Source: Chytridium lagenaria
Taxonomy: Eukaryota > Chytridiomycota > Chytridiomycetes > Chytridiales > Chytridiaceae
Reading direction: 5' to 3'
NCBI GenBank assembly: GCA_025449115.1
Contig: JAHLKC010000011.1
Span: 372,001-436,000, forward strand
Length of the DNA: 64,000 nt
Notes under the pieces: model-generated
The model's database searches: none
Seen by the model: the letters and a program-made list of their open reading frames with translations, nothing else
Told to the model about the DNA's origin: nothing
Part shown: piece after piece, positions 44,707-57,591 of the stretch
How the letters are laid out: each line of letters starts with the position of its first letter
Numbering within the stretch: position 1 is the first letter of the stretch
Made by a program: the position numbers and the translations under genes

Positions 44707-45807
44707 TTAACGAATAGCTGCTGAAGATATTCTCTCCCCAGAAAACATGTCAAACACCCTCAACTGCTGGGAGCGCGGCAAATAAATATATATTCTCATC
44801 CCCGAGAGCCGTGCAAACCCTTGCACATAATGCGATATTTCCAAAGGTATCCCATACTTCTTCCAAACCCGTAACAGAGCAGATTTTACGGAGGGTATCT
44901 CATCTGAACGCCCCATCGCCACAACCCTAGCTGCATCCCACTCCTCAAAGGTTTCCGCAAGTTCCGTAAATTGAAGATTATTGGATTTTGTGACAGAACA
45001 CACTTCAAAGTTCACCTCGCCAAATCCCACCCGGAATGCAAGAAAACCGTGTTGTAGAAACGAACTTTCCTGCACTCTACAGTTACCGAGAGATTTATCA
45101 AATTGGACCAAAACATTCCCTGTTCCTGCTTCACGAAGCGCGATGCTGATATTGTTTTTTCCGTTGCGGGACATTAAAAGCAGGTTGGGTTCAGCTCCAT
45201 CGTTTGGACAAAACGAGGCAGCCAAAAGTTCTGATCGACTCCAAACAATCTTTTGGCTTGCCCCACTTTCAATGTCCCAAATCCTTGCTGTCCGATCTGC
45301 AGATACGGAGACGAGTGACCTGCAGTCTTCAGAGAATTCCGCAAAGAGCACGTTGGAGAGATGTCCCGTGAGCGTCTGTACGAGTCGCTTTGTTGTAATA
45401 TCAAACACCAAAACACCTTGCCAACTTGATATACCCAAAAGCTTGCTATCAGGAGCTATAATCACTCTTGATAGGTGCAACTCGTTGACTAATGGCGTCC
45501 AACTGCTATTGCCTTCTTTAAATCCCACACTTTGACCTGGCCTCCTTCTGAGGCAGAGACACCGTATCGTAAATTAGGTGCGATGGTGAATGACTTGATC
45601 GTACCGGTCCGGCCAGCCTTCCAAGACCGAATGACTTTTTGTTGATGAAGGGACCACAGAATGAAATGGCTGACTTCTTCTATTAATCCAAGTGCAACTC
45701 CAAGACGACCGTCATGGGAGATTCCGAGAAACTCGTTGACTCTTACTTCTTCCTTTTTTTTGGACGCCTTGCTGCCTTTTGATGGCTTTTGGGGTTTTAC
45801 CTCGCAT
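44707..45807 (-). CDS. WD40-repeat protein
   Basis: The start is set at ATG 45807 (MRGKTPKAIKRQQGVQKK); the next A run (45754-45761 on the plus strand) shifts the frame to the WD part. Beta-propeller blades follow: ILWSLHQQKVIRSW, GQVKVWDL, GVLVFDITTKRLVQTLTGH, RTARIWDIESG, TGNVLVQFDKS. About four to five blades are recognisable, fewer than the seven of a full propeller, and the second half lacks clear GH-WD spacing. A basic N-terminus suggests nuclear or nucleolar localisation. It lies 56 bases downstream of DENND6 on the same strand. No closer family assignment is possible. Confidence 0.78.
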
Positions 45808-45862
45808 GTTGAGGCCAAGTAACTAATTAAAGAATTTTTTGTAACAATTCAAAAGAATGTCT

Positions 45863-48800
45863 CTATTTCACTCGAAGCGCAAAGTTCAGTTCGTCCTGCC
45901 TCATCACATTCAATCTTAAATCATCGGGAAGTAGGCTCAACAACAGCTCCGCTTGCTGTATCAATCTCGAGTATTGCTGTGACGACGGGATAAAATTCGC
46001 CCGACCTCCTTTGTAAGGGTGTGCATGTTGTGATATGCTGCGATTGAGAGAGCTCAGAGAATCCGATGAGGCATTTTCCATGCGCCGCGGTCCAGGAGAT
46101 TGTGACCTAATTCCTAACCCACGGTCCCGCATCTCTGAAATCTCACTTGTTACAGATGAACCGCTTGAAGGCGGGGCAAAATATCTTGCATATCTCGACT
46201 GCACAGTAATTAAAAAAACGAAGGCAAGCGCAAAGACTCACAATTTCGTCCCGCATCCTTAATAGAAGATCCACGCACTCAATCTCCTCCCTCTTTTCCG
46301 ATTTAATCCAAGCCGTAATATCAGAATCGCAAATGACATTGATATAATGCCTCCTCCACTCTCTGTTCACCTCTTGAGCCCTAGTTTGGAGCCAAAGTCC
46401 AAAATTGGGAGACTTTAAGAACAGGCGGTAGAATTCTACTATCGATCTTCTTGATTGAACAGGTAGGCTTGGAACTAAAAACGCGATATCAGAACACGCC
46501 ATGAGCACCGAAACCTACGTGATGTTTCTATGACTTTGATAAAGGATTCTTGCTTGAACGGTTTCACCTCGGGTTTAGTGCGGAGACAGGACAGATTCCT
46601 ATAGATTACATAAGCATCTAATATAAGCTTGAACTGCTTTACATTCCTATGGGACTTCCCACAATTAAACCTTCATAATGCCTATTTAAAGGTTGAAGAA
46701 AGCGGTCCGTCAACTCGACAAAGTGTCTTCTCAACATATTGTTGAGAATCAAGTTGGAAGTCCCGCGAATAGAGGCTTCGGCGATATCTTTGATGAGCTT
46801 CTTGTCCTTAATAAGGAACGGCTTGTGCTTTGATGTAAGGCTCTGAGGATAAGTCAGTTTTTTGAACGTGAGATCTTTAATCAGACCTGTACAACAGACT
46901 CTACAACTATAGGATTTCCTTCGCCCACAATAAAGCCAGAACCAGATGGGCTTTTATCATGAGCTTTGGTTTTAGAAAACGAGCTCATAAAAGATTTTAC
47001 TGTCGAAGGAGAGCCTGGGGATGAGGGCTTCTTCCTTCAAACCACAAAATAATAAATTGATGTCAATACATGGCATCACTGAAACCAAACATAACGAAGC
47101 CAAAAAGGACTTAAAGATGCTTCTCACATTTGATCCACACTCCTGTTCGATGGGCTTCTTATAAGATTCGACCCGCTGCTCGACCCAGATCGATTCGTCG
47201 CCAAACTAGCCGCCCCCAAATTCGGTGAATTACCGCCGCTCTGCGGATCTTTACGTTCTGTAGAAGCAGTCATGCTAGATGACGCATGCGCCAAGTGAGC
47301 CGTCACTCCAGGTCCTATCGAAGACGAAAGCCGAGACACTCGAAGAACATGAGGCCAATTCTCAAACACTTTACCGAAAAACGGGTTGGTGACTCCAACT
47401 ATCATGCCAGTAGGGGGTGCCTAGTTTTTAACAAAATTAGGTACTATAAATTGATTAGATAGCTATACCGTCTTCCTTGCTGCGATGCCTTTGAAATCGG
47501 AATCCTGAATCGTAAAATATGGCCGAAAGTCACCAGCAAAGGGAACGGGCTTAATTAACTCTACAAGACCCCACACTACATCCGAGCAGCCTCTCGGTGT
47601 ATCCGCCATAATCAGAACAGGCTCTCCAAGCACAATCAACTCCCAACAAACCCAAAGTAATTCAAGTGATCTCGAAAATAGATCATAGAAGCGGCCAGGG
47701 CAGCAAATTATAGGAAGTTTAGGTTCTGACATGATTGACGGGGATATGTTTCGTTTAAGACCATCCCGAAATCTTGGGCGGTCCGCTAAATCCACATCGT
47801 CATCAGGGAAAGAGCTTTGAACGGATGATAGTGATGGTTCGACCGTAACGCCATGGGCATTATTTAGGGAGAATGGGAATGATCTGGAGCGAGAGGGTGC
47901 GATTTCAAACAGTTGCGGGAATCTTCCGGAAGGGGGTATCGAAAAGGCAAAAGAATTTTTAAATAGGGGAAGCGTCAGGATGGTTGGAGAATACGTAGAG
48001 TCTGGATTGAGTTTTGAAGGCGGGGCGGGCCTAAATGCGTTAAAAGTTGAATGGGAAAGCTAAAAATACCATTGGCGAATGCTGTCGGCAACATCTTTTA
48101 AAACCAGCTTGGCAGACGGAGTGACAGCAAGACGTGATGACGGAGAAACAGGCGAAGTTGTGCGATAACGGTCGTCAATTAAAGCGTCCATGAATCTTAC
48201 GCCCACAACATTAACTATAGAGCTCAAGAGTCCAGGCCACGGATGAGGTGATAGTAATACGAGAGATTTCTTTTCAACGCACGTAAGTACATTCTTTCAA
48301 GAAACGTCGCGTACCTGAAAAAATCCTCGTCTTATTTCATTATCCTTCTGTTGCCTGAAGAATACATAGCCATATGTAAATCCATCGGCCTCCACCATAA
48401 ATCGATCCACGGTTACAGAGACCGATGACGAACGACTGTGACTGCTTTTTTCTTCTTCGGTCTCTAAACTCGGATCAAATACTAAGCTTTCCGTTGAGCC
48501 CTGCTCTAACTTAGTGTAAATGTTCTGTATCGTTTCGCTGCTTCGGAAGCGGAACGCGAAAACACTGTCGCCCACGTGAATCGTTGAATTGGAATCAGGA
48601 AATGCCGAAAAAGATCTGTCAAAGATTTAGAGTTCAGTGAGATCCCGTTCAACCTCTTTTACTCACATGTTGCGTCTATCACTTTCGCTCAATTCTATTT
48701 CGGGATAAATGTGCTCTATAGCTATACATTCGGTAAGAGATAGCAGAAGACGGTTTCAAACCTTGGCCAATTTCTAAGTCAAAATTCACGACACAAAAGC

Positions 48801-49779
48801 ACAGTGCCCATCGTCTAAATAGCATTGAGTTTATCTCGTCAAGCCCGTAAAGGGATAGCTCAACAACAGGTGCATTACTTGACGGTGTCTGCATAGTGTC
48901 GGGCGAAAAAACCTCTTTCGATGGAGACTCATCCGCTGTCTTGGTTAAATTAACTTCTTTGCTGTGGGCTTGCTCCCCGAAAGGTACATCATCGGATCCG
49001 CGAAGTGGGATGGTCTGAGCTAGCAAAGATACGACAGGAAGTTCTCTAGCAGGCACACGTTTGGGAGTCACATTGGGAGATGGTAGATCAAAACTGTGCT
49101 TGGCGAATGACGGCCTTTTCCCTTCCAAATCAAACGAGTCCTTGATAACATCGTCTGAAAGAGGATGTGAAACCTGCTTTAGACCAGATACATTTGGTGC
49201 TAATTTGACGGGGTTTGTGTTGATAAGCAACATATCATCCATGAAGCCTTGGAGGGTTTCGCCTTCTCCTTTTGTCTCATCCCTTGACCCCGAAGACTGG
49301 GAAACTGATATAAATCCATCCAAAATCTCAGTTGACTCAAAGTTGTCCTCAGCGGTGGCTGCTGGATGCAACATGACGTTAAGGTAGGCCGTCGGTATGG
49401 CGCCATTAAACTCTCCTAATGGGCCAAGGTCAACCTCACTATCCATCAATGATAAATTGTCCAAACTGGCAGTTTCGTTAAACGAAAGCTTATTGTAAAG
49501 GTCTAACGGATCAGCCGAATGTGGTCGAGCTACTGAGCCGTCCCATATACTCAAATCATCGTCGCCATTCCCATCCATCTGCAGTCCTGAGTCATCAGGC
49601 GTCTGGGATACTGGCGTGCTTGGGTCAAATGCGTCTCTCAGGAGTGGGGGTTCCGAGCTCCCGCGTCGATGATTATCTCTATTTAGGTTAAGAGATCGTT
49701 TAGGTAGGCCCGTATCAAGAAGAATATTATCGGCGATGGTGGTTCCTGGGTTATTATGGGTTGACGCCGGGTCTTGCAT
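45863..49779 (-). CDS. DENND6-like DENN-domain protein (Rab GEF)
   Basis: DENND6 proteins activate Rab14-type GTPases in endosomal recycling. A long acidic, Ser-rich N-terminus starts at ATG 49779 (MQDPASTHNN). Then the uDENN strand WALCFCVVNFDLEIGQ, GDSVFAFRFRSSETIQ, the core SLELLWVCWELIVLGEPVLI, DFRPYFTIQDSDFKG, IVGVTNPFFGKVFENWPHV, and the C-terminal FLKSPNFGLWLQTRAQE plus AELLLSLLPDDLRLNVMRQD match DENND6A/B in order. The protein is longer than the animal forms because of the N-terminal extension. Several introns lie between 46500 and 48680. Frame breaks are possible in the less conserved middle. The gene is followed closely by the WD40 gene, same strand. Confidence 0.85.
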
Positions 49780-50397
49780 TGCAAAATCAGTAGAGCAGAC
49801 TGAAACTAGGTTTTCTCTTGAGGTAATAACCCTCACATCCAGACAGGGGAGTTTAATGAATGGGTGTAAAGTCTGTCTTTGCTGGATTCTGATGCTGCAA
49901 TCGAGTTTTCTTGATGATCCTGAAAGGGTGAAATTGATGCAGTGTGACGTTTGGGCAGTTGTACTATTTACTATTACCAGTTGTCAGCCCGCAAGAAAAC
50001 ATTGCAAGTTGCCACCGCATCCTGCCTTTTTACATGTCTGTTGGAAATGGATAGAAGATTTATACGCAACATTTTATTCATTCGCTGATGGTCAGCACTG
50101 TTGAAATAGTAGAGTTGTGGATTAATGGTCCGCTAATTGGATGGAAGGGATCAGGTATTCTTTGACTTTTGGGAGCTTCCACTGCATAGTCAGAAATATC
50201 CAGGTACATTTTGTAATGAGGCAACAACGCGTTGATGACGCCGATTTCGCAAAAGCTGCTGCTTTGAGTTGAATCACAACCGTCAAAAGAAATGAAAAAA
50301 AAAACGTGACCCAAGACGATACTTTTCGATCTCCGATGTCAGCCAGCATTGACACAAGTCCGACAGTCAAATCCGGTTAGAAACTCAACCTGACAGA
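49780..50397. other. Intergenic, divergent promoters
   Basis: Between DENND6 (-) and the TLC gene (+). Short open frames near 50078-50370 on the minus strand show no conserved pattern. Nothing else seen. Confidence 0.5.
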
Positions 50398-51362
50398 ATG
50401 TCGGCCTCATGGGATGCCTTACTGCAGCCCTCCTTCTATGGTATAGATAATCATCAGTTCCAATGGACCTGACACCTTGACAGTCTCACTACCTGTTGGC
50501 CTCATCATCAATACTCTTGTTTACTTTGTTTGCGTGAGGTTCTTTCCAAAAAAGTTCGACACCGAGCAAAAGAAAGCATGGATCCTCACCTTCCTTTCAA
50601 GTTCCATCATGACTGCCGCTTGCATACCTTTTGTCGTCGATTACGCGATGAATAGCGGCAACATATCAACCATTTTACTCCTCAATTCACCGCTTGCTGT
50701 CATATTCTCGTGAGTTTTTTTCATTGTGAGACCTTACTGATATGAATTCAGTACATTCTTTATAAGCTATCTTTGGGCGGATTGCTTCATTGGCTTTATC
50801 TGTTACAGTAAGTTCATTAGGTATTTTCTAGAACTTACGTCTCTCTCCAGGATCTTCATTTAACTTGGTGACGGGCTGGATCCATCATATACTTTACACT
50901 TTCCTTGTCGGATTCGCCATCGTATTTTTGCTTCCTGGCGCCTTTATGATTGCGGCCTTGCTTGAACTCCCCACCATTTTTCTCTCCGTTGGGCACATCT
51001 GGAAGTTTCTCCGTTCAGATCTTCTATTCGGACTCACTTTCTTTCTGACACGAATCTGCTTTCACGGTTATCTGACCTACACTCTTCATACCTCTTGGCC
51101 TAACTTGTTTTACTGGATTTTCGGAGTCATCGTTTACCCTCTACATTTGTATTGGTTTACAAACTTCATTCGTCAACAAATTCGAATGAGGCGGGATGAA
51201 CAAAAGACTGCTCCTGAGTCTCCACAGCAGGCTGACCTGGAGGCCAATGTGGAGCCTGTCATTACGATGACAAGTATAACCACCGTCGCGGTCAAGGAAA
51301 GCCCTACATCAACTGAGATGGCAGAGGCGTTCTCGACGCCTTCAATTCAAACTTCTGCTTGA
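50398..51362 (+). CDS. TLC-domain membrane protein
   Basis: Four exons join without frame problems: 50398-50440 (MSASWDALLQPSFY), 50484-50710, then a short exon near 50752-50809, and a last exon from about 50852 to TGA 51360-51362. Helices include LPVGLIINTLVYFVCVRFF, ILTFLSSSIMTAACIPFVVD, then YLWADCFIGFICYRSSFN and WIHHILYTFLVGFAIVFLLP. The D-x3-G-x-x-C-Y and GWIHH histidine pair plus ALLELPTIFLS fit the TRAM/Lag1/CLN8 fold, closest in look to TLCD4/TMEM56-type proteins rather than ceramide synthases, which have a longer Lag motif. The C-terminus (about 50 residues) is Ser/Thr-rich and cytosolic. One of the few genes in the window with a clean reading frame. Confidence 0.8.
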
Positions 51363-51448
51363 CCTCATATCCACATATTTAATAATACGTAATTCTCTCA
51401 TGTTGAAGTTGAATCCTTTTTTTATTTAAATCAACAAATCAACAAATC

Positions 51449-52446
51449 ATGCACATCGTCTCGCCCTTAATTAAAGCTCCACAAGAGCTCGCAGATGCCC
51501 TTAACATTAAAGCTCTTTATTTCAAGTTGGATAATCTCCAACCGTCTGGATCGTTCAAGATTCGTGGCATGTCGCATCTCATTCGGGAGACATTGCAGTT
51601 AAATCCAAACCTCTGCACCATCGTCTCCTCGTCAGGTGGGAACGCGGGCATGGCCGCAGCACTCGCCTCCAAGAACATGGGAATCCCATGCCGTGTATTC
51701 GTTCCCAGTACAACCTCTGACCTGGTGAAGCAACGACTGAAGGCTTTGGGAGCTTCCGTCGTTGTTAGCGGAAGCGTCTGGAATGAAGCAAACGCATCTG
51801 CAATGGAATACGTCGAGCAAGTGAACCAAGAAAAGAGTGCTGGAAGTGCCAAGCTCGTTCATCCATTCGACGACAGTATCCTTTGGGAAGGTCATGCATC
51901 CCTGGCAAGAGAGATTCTTCAGCAGATTGAAGCACACGAAAATGCATTACCTGACGCAATAATCTGTTCAGTCGGTGGGGGTGGTCTGCTCGCCGGTATT
52001 CTGACTGGTTTGATCCATTTGCCCGAGGCCGATCGCCCACATCTAGTTGGAGTTGAAACAGAAGGCGCTGCGTCGTTTGCAGCTGCATTAAAAGAAGGCG
52101 GTGAGAAACCCGTCAAGATTGCAGCCATTACGAGTATAGCCAAATCGCTCGTTCTTTGGAAGTTGCTCAAGGACTTTTGGACCTTCGCTTAAATTACGGC
52201 GCCAATAGAGTTCGTTCATCTCTCGTCACTGACCGCCACGCTCTCAACGCCGTGATCCGCTTTGCGGACGACGAGCGCATGCTTGTAGAGCCAGCATGCG
52301 GCGCGGCCGTCGCTTTAGGGTACGACCAAGGACTTTTAAAGTCGGCACTACCCGAGTTAGGCTCTGACTCCATCGTCGTGGTAGTCGTTTGCGGAGGCTC
52401 TGGGGTCACATTGGAATCAATTAAGGATTGGGATATCCAAGTTTGA
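51449..52446 (+). CDS. L-serine/L-threonine dehydratase (PLP enzyme)
   Basis: Cytosolic enzyme that deaminates serine or threonine to pyruvate or 2-oxobutyrate. The start at 51449 leads to KLDNLQPSGSFKIRG, where Lys37 is the PLP Schiff base. SSGGNAGMAAALAS, GIPCRVFVPSTTS, and the phosphate-binding SVGGGGLLAGI follow, typical of the short animal/fungal SDS group (about 330 residues, no ACT domain). Intronless. A one-base loss near 52149-52152 shifts the frame; without it the protein would continue through SLEVAQGLLDLRLNYGANRV and end at 52444-52446 with VVCGGSGVTLESI. It is downstream of the TLC gene on the same strand, 86 bases apart. Confidence 0.9.
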
Positions 52447-52503
52447 ACACTTATATATTATGCCTCAACATTGACTGATAGATCCAAAAAAGTTACTTTT
52501 ACT

Positions 52504-54323
52504 CTACTGCGACTTATCGCCACCCTTCTGAATCGCAGCGAGTCTTTCCACAAGCGGCGGGTGGGAATAATGCCATGACGAGTAGTACTTTATGATGTTA
52601 GAATAAATAAATAAGAAAAGGTCTATAATCACCTTGTCGGGGTTAAGATTGCCAAGGTTCTTCAAGTGAATCTTGATGAGACCAGAAGCAAGGACAGAGG
52701 CGTACCCAAGCTTTTTGGGCAAATGCATCTGCCCTCAAACTCATGAGTTCGAGAGATATAGTTGCCCCAAAAAGGTCAAAACCGCATCAACTGGTTGGCT
52801 AGAGAGTACTAATTAGAACAAAGTCTGTAAATGACACATACTAAATGTAGCTAAACAGAATGATTCCAAGAATTATAGGTTTCGTGGAAAATCCGAAAGC
52901 ATGGTAGAAAGGCGCTGAGTAGACAAACTAATTGATGGTTAGTACAATCTGGAAAATAAGAATAATACTCACGTGGCTGAAGAGATAAAACATAGCAAAG
53001 AGCTGGCACTGAACCCATACAAGACGCTTCATCAAATGGTTCAACTGCCAATGACCCAACTCGTGCGCTAAACAAATATAAGCGAAAACTACTAAATATG
53101 TTTACCCAAAACACCCAAGACCTCTTCTTGGTCTGCTTGCTCCAAAAGGGTGTCAAACATAACAATTCTCTTGTCCTGCAATACAGATGAGCTAAATTCT
53201 AAAGATCTAATAGATAGACCAAAAGTCTGGCGTGAGGATAGAAAATGGAAAATACCTTAAAAAGACCAGTGAAATAGGCGTTGGAGTGGGAGCTGCGCTT
53301 GCTACCATCGACGACAAATATCTTGGTGAGAGGGAATTTGATTCTCCGAAGCCAATGCGTTGATCTTAGTCTTAAGTTCACCATCCTCCAGAGGGGTGAA
53401 CTTGTTGAAAAGAGGCTGAATGACCGTAGGGTACAGCATTAATCATAATAATCTGGAAGGCAAAGCTGTTTGATGATGAGCAGAACGGTAAAGAATCTCA
53501 AAAGCCCACATGAAGAGCCACACGTAAAAGAAGAAGTTATCACCGCCCCATTTGACGATTTGAATAAAACCTGCACCAAGGTTAAATATAACGCACAGAA
53601 AATCTCCTAAATTGAAACGTGCAAAACCGATATGCGTGATGGGAAAATTATTACCAGAAACCAGAGGAATTGCGAGAACGAAACCAAGAACAAGCTCCTT
53701 GATAAGATCTGTGACAAAGAGACCAATGGTCTGCTTGTTAAAGCCATGACGCTCCTCGATCACGAATGTACTGTAGAGGGAAAACGGAATTCCCAAGAAT
53801 CGTAGAAATAGTCATATAGATAACAATGAAAACGATCGACTGCATGACCTGCGGGTTCGGAAGTAAGAAGTAATATACAAAGACAGCATCAGATAAAAAT
53901 ATGCATCAGAAAAAAGGAAGTTTTTGAAGCATTATAATGACCACATGCAAAGAGACGGCAGCTTACCTCGCGGTCTCCATCAAATCCAGCCTTCTCAAGG
54001 ATCTCCTTACTAAGAGCCCAGAAATACGGTAGAACATCATAGGTAAAGATCAAAACGGTTTGCACCTGGCCAAACAAAGCGGTGAGGAAAGCAAAGCCCG
54101 TTTTGTCCTTGCTGTATGCCTTGGACTTTTTGTGGTCCTCTGCAGATATGTGCTCAGTCAAGAGCTTTGGTACACTGGTTTTAGGATCGGCAAGGATATT
54201 GTAGTGCCTCCAAGCAAGGTATTGCTCCCACAGGTATATGGTCAACGAGAAGCCGAGCACGACTTCCTTGAAAGGAACGTCTTTCAACAGGCCAGCAACG
54301 ATGGACACGAATGTTGAATCCAT
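52504..54323 (-). CDS. STE24: CAAX prenyl protease Ste24/ZMPSTE24
   Basis: Integral zinc protease of the ER/nuclear membrane that trims prenylated proteins such as a-factor-like peptides. Start [15 protein letters not shown] at 54323; [20 protein letters not shown] and the zinc motif [10 protein letters not shown] (about 53033-53065) are diagnostic, as is the C-terminal [19 protein letters not shown]. Exon one is 53967-54323; the second exon begins with [16 protein letters not shown]. One G too many in the GGG near 53793-53797 breaks the second exon before [11 protein letters not shown]. Six to seven exons are expected. The start is 78 bases from the divergent F-box-like gene. Confidence 0.94.
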
Positions 54324-54401
54324 TTTGCATGCGACTTTTTTTCGTTTGTTGCTTTGCTCTGGTTGGTTTTTAAAGAATTTCGACCAGGGGTTTAAACACG
54401 A
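54324..54401. promoter_or_regulatory. Short bidirectional promoter
   Basis: Seventy-eight bases between STE24 (-) and the F-box-like gene (+), T-rich on the plus strand. No TATA box. Confidence 0.5.
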
Positions 54402-57400
54402 ATGGACGAGGACGACACTGGGATGGCGAGGTGTGGGCCAAGATCCTAATACAACTCAATGGAGACAGGGACATTGCAAACGTCTCATGCGTGTGCAAGG
54501 CTGCAGCAGAAGCGTCAAATGATGCCGCAAAAGTGCTTGCTCCTCGTCTGATTCGTATCCATGGGCGATTCCTTGCCATCTATAACACTTATCGAACAAA
54601 TCCTGAGAGGTTATCCCTTCCGGTTCTTCAAGCTCTGCTAGATCAGGATGCCTACCTTCCGAGATATTTTGTGCTATGCCTGTCCCGTGAAAAGGAGGCT
54701 CAGAGCGAACTGAAAAGGGAGCTCGTGGCTCATTTAGAATACAGGAAGCAGCTTCAAGATCAGATCGAACTTCGGGCCAAAATGCTTGAGGAGCAAAGAC
54801 TGGAAGGGGAAAGACGGCTCAAACGAGCAACTGAATCGATCAATGCAGCTGAAAAGCCGATTACCTCATTAGATGGAGAGGTGGCAGAGGCAGGCCCAAT
54901 GTCGCCACAAGATGATGCCACGACTCAACCAAGCACCAATCCTCAAGAATCCGCCATGAACTCTGAGACCGCCATGATGCCTCTGCCTGTGTTTCCCTGA
55001 GCTGAAACCTGTACCAGCACCGGCACCTTTTCCCAAAACCCGCACTTCCCTTTTGCCTCCTGGTGTCCGAGATGCGTTGATCTCTGCAGGAATTGAAATC
55101 TACGGACGTGTCTTCCCCCATATCCACCCCCTCCCTCGTCACCCCAAGACCGATTGCCTCAAAATCTTCAATGGGTTGGGCGTCTTCCTGAAAATGCTCA
55201 AAACCCTGCATTCACTTGGCCTCCCGATGATGCTGCGTTCTTTGCCTTTGTCATCAAGAATTCATCTGGAGCTACAACATTTGCTTAAACCCAAGGAGTC
55301 TTGGGAAGGATTTGGGGGTATTCGGGACCTGATATTGAAGTATGGCCTAATGCCATCGCTGTTTATCGGACCGCAGGCCGACGCGCTTGCTCCATGGAGG
55401 ACCCCAGGATTAGATTCGTTTTCTCCTTCTCAAGGAACATCTTCACAGTCAGCCGGAGCGTCTCTCTCAATAAGTGCAACTTATCCATGGCTCCCTAGCG
55501 AGATGTTTAGATATGACCAAGAGCTTGCGCTTTTCTTGGAAGATCAGCAGAGGTCCCAGAGAACGTTTTATTAGATGAGACCGTGTATTGGGTGAGTACT
55601 TCATACCTCGCCCACTTTAACAATTTGGAATTACTAATACCATGATTCAATCAGGATCTTGTGAATTCTAATATTCAGATCGCTCCCAGCCGCTATAGCC
55701 CGTCTCTACAGTCATCTGAAGCTCTTATCATGAAATCGCTTCAGCATTTGCCCAAGGAACTCCCATCGGTTCCATCCGACGACTCATCCTCGACTATCCA
55801 TCAAGAGCGTTAATAACGCGTCTCCTGAATTTCGTTCCAAAACCAAAGCTGGAATTCATTGGTGAGACCGCTCTTGCCAAATTGTTGGGAGAGCCTTCGA
55901 ATTATGGTGGCATGGCTTTGAACACTGCCGATGCCTTGATTTCTGCACTTGGTTTTGCCGAGGATGTCGTTTTAAGGGCTTTCTTGGCTACTTATGATCT
56001 CGACGACAATGGAGATAACACCCCCGTCACATCTGACTCTTTTGAAGATGTAGAGGATGTCATGGACTCTTACTGGGCTGAAGAGGCAGCTCCTGAAGAT
56101 GAAGATGCCGACAAGGTTAATGGCGCATCTGGAATGGCGAAAGCCGCTGGACACCATCGCCATATGATGACGCGACAGGGGAGGTTGACTGGCACTATTC
56201 AGTGGACACATTGGAAATGGGCCGTAACAAGGTTTGGCAAAGCCCACGTTGCTGCAAAAGCATGTCTTCACGACTTTGCGATGAGGGAAACCACGGAAGA
56301 TCCCAACGCTGAAAGACGATGGCAGTTTGCAGAGAAGGAAGCCAACGCTGCCGTACGTAATCTGGTGGATGAAGGTATTGAGCCTGCTCCTGTCACAATA
56401 CGTCGCGTGGCGATGAGGATTTTGCGCGATGCTGGGAGACGGGAGGAAGGTTGGGATTTTGGGTACGGGCCTGATGGTTCCGTTGTTCCTCCACGATTTG
56501 TTTTCCTGATGGCAAAAGTAGAGAGCATGGTCTTGCATCTTGCTGGAAGCAGGATCAAGAAGTTGACAATTAATGATGCTGAAACAACGTTAGATAATGG
56601 TGATGTTGCTGCGGAAGGTGCGGAAGACGTGCCTCCACGTCCTTCCCAGGATTCCGAAGGTGCTGTCACTACCCTTCAAGGTGAAACGTTGTCTCATATT
56701 GAGCCAAGTGCAACTGCCAGCGTGTCCTCGGAACCCGCTCAGCAGCTCGACCCGCCATTTAGCCCAGTTGCAGTACCGGATTCTCCTCTCAGCGAGAAGG
56801 GGAGCGATCGCCTTCGAAGTCGTGCCACAGCCTCGGTCAAGTCGCTTGGAACTCCTGAGCTCAAATCTCTCGCCTCGAGCCTTGCTACCGCCGCAGCGAA
56901 TCCAAGTCTGCCACCCACCCTGTTCGCTCTTCGCCTGTCCCCTATGGGCGTCCTGGAGGAGTTGAAGAAGAAGCCGAAGAACCGTTTAGAGAGCCGTCTC
57001 CGCTACTTCAACCTTGGATCCAGCTTCTACGTGCAAGCGTGATTGATAACGAGCAATGGAAAGGTGTTGTCACTGCCTATGCTCAAGCCGTCATGGTGCC
57101 GCTTGGTGGTTATCATACTGGAGACCCACCCGAAGTCCGGTTCTATTGGGCCACTGTGACTCTTGTGAAAGACGCGTTAGATTTGAACGGGGAACCTGAG
57201 AAACTTTTCGCGGGGTGGGAGGCGGATGTTTGTGAACGACTGGGGATGGGTGCTTTTGGGTCTGGAACTTTGGGGAATGGACCGCCTGGAAGAAGGATTT
57301 CGGCGCCACCTGCTGCCTTGTCTGTAAAAAGTGGGACAACTACGCCACCTACGCAGGGCAGTGTCGATGGATCAGGGGGTGGATTGGCGAAGAAGACTTC

Positions 57401-57467
57401 GGCTTGGGAGTTGGCTTGGGCGAGGTGGTCGTCGTCGTTGTCATCTGTGTCGTCACAGAAGAACTGA
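54402..57467 (+). CDS. Large F-box-like protein of unknown role
   Basis: Near the N-terminus, EVWAKILIQLNGDRDIANVS, CVCKAAAEAS forms an F-box-like helical pair, suggesting an SCF ubiquitin-ligase adaptor. A coiled-coil region rich in Glu/Gln/Leu follows (REKEAQSELKRELVAHLEYR, QLQDQIELRAKMLEEQRL). The rest, about 700 residues, has GVRDALISAGIEIYGRVFP, IITRLLNFVPKPKLEFIGE, LGEPSNYGGMALNTADALIS, an acidic DED-rich block, KRATASVKSLGTPELKS and NEQWKGVVTAYAQAVM with a Gly/Ser-rich tail. I do not recognise this part in any family. Exons separated near 55590-55650 and frame breaks near 54430, 55000, 55560, 55810 and 57040 are present, so the exact chain is uncertain. The ATG at 54402 is out of frame with the F-box by one indel. 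Confidence 0.6.
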
Positions 57468-57591
57468 GAACCTCGATATTGATGTTGTTTTTTTTTTGTT
57501 GTCGAAAGCCGGAAATGAGTTTGGGTATGGGAATGAAGTCGCTTAGAAGAAAATCATCATGTTATTGCGACTCCCTTTGATATCTGCGATG

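Noticed and set aside
44707..49779. WD40 and DENND6 as one fused gene
   Set aside because: DENND6 ends with its normal C-terminal helices and a stop, and the WD40 part has its own ATG.
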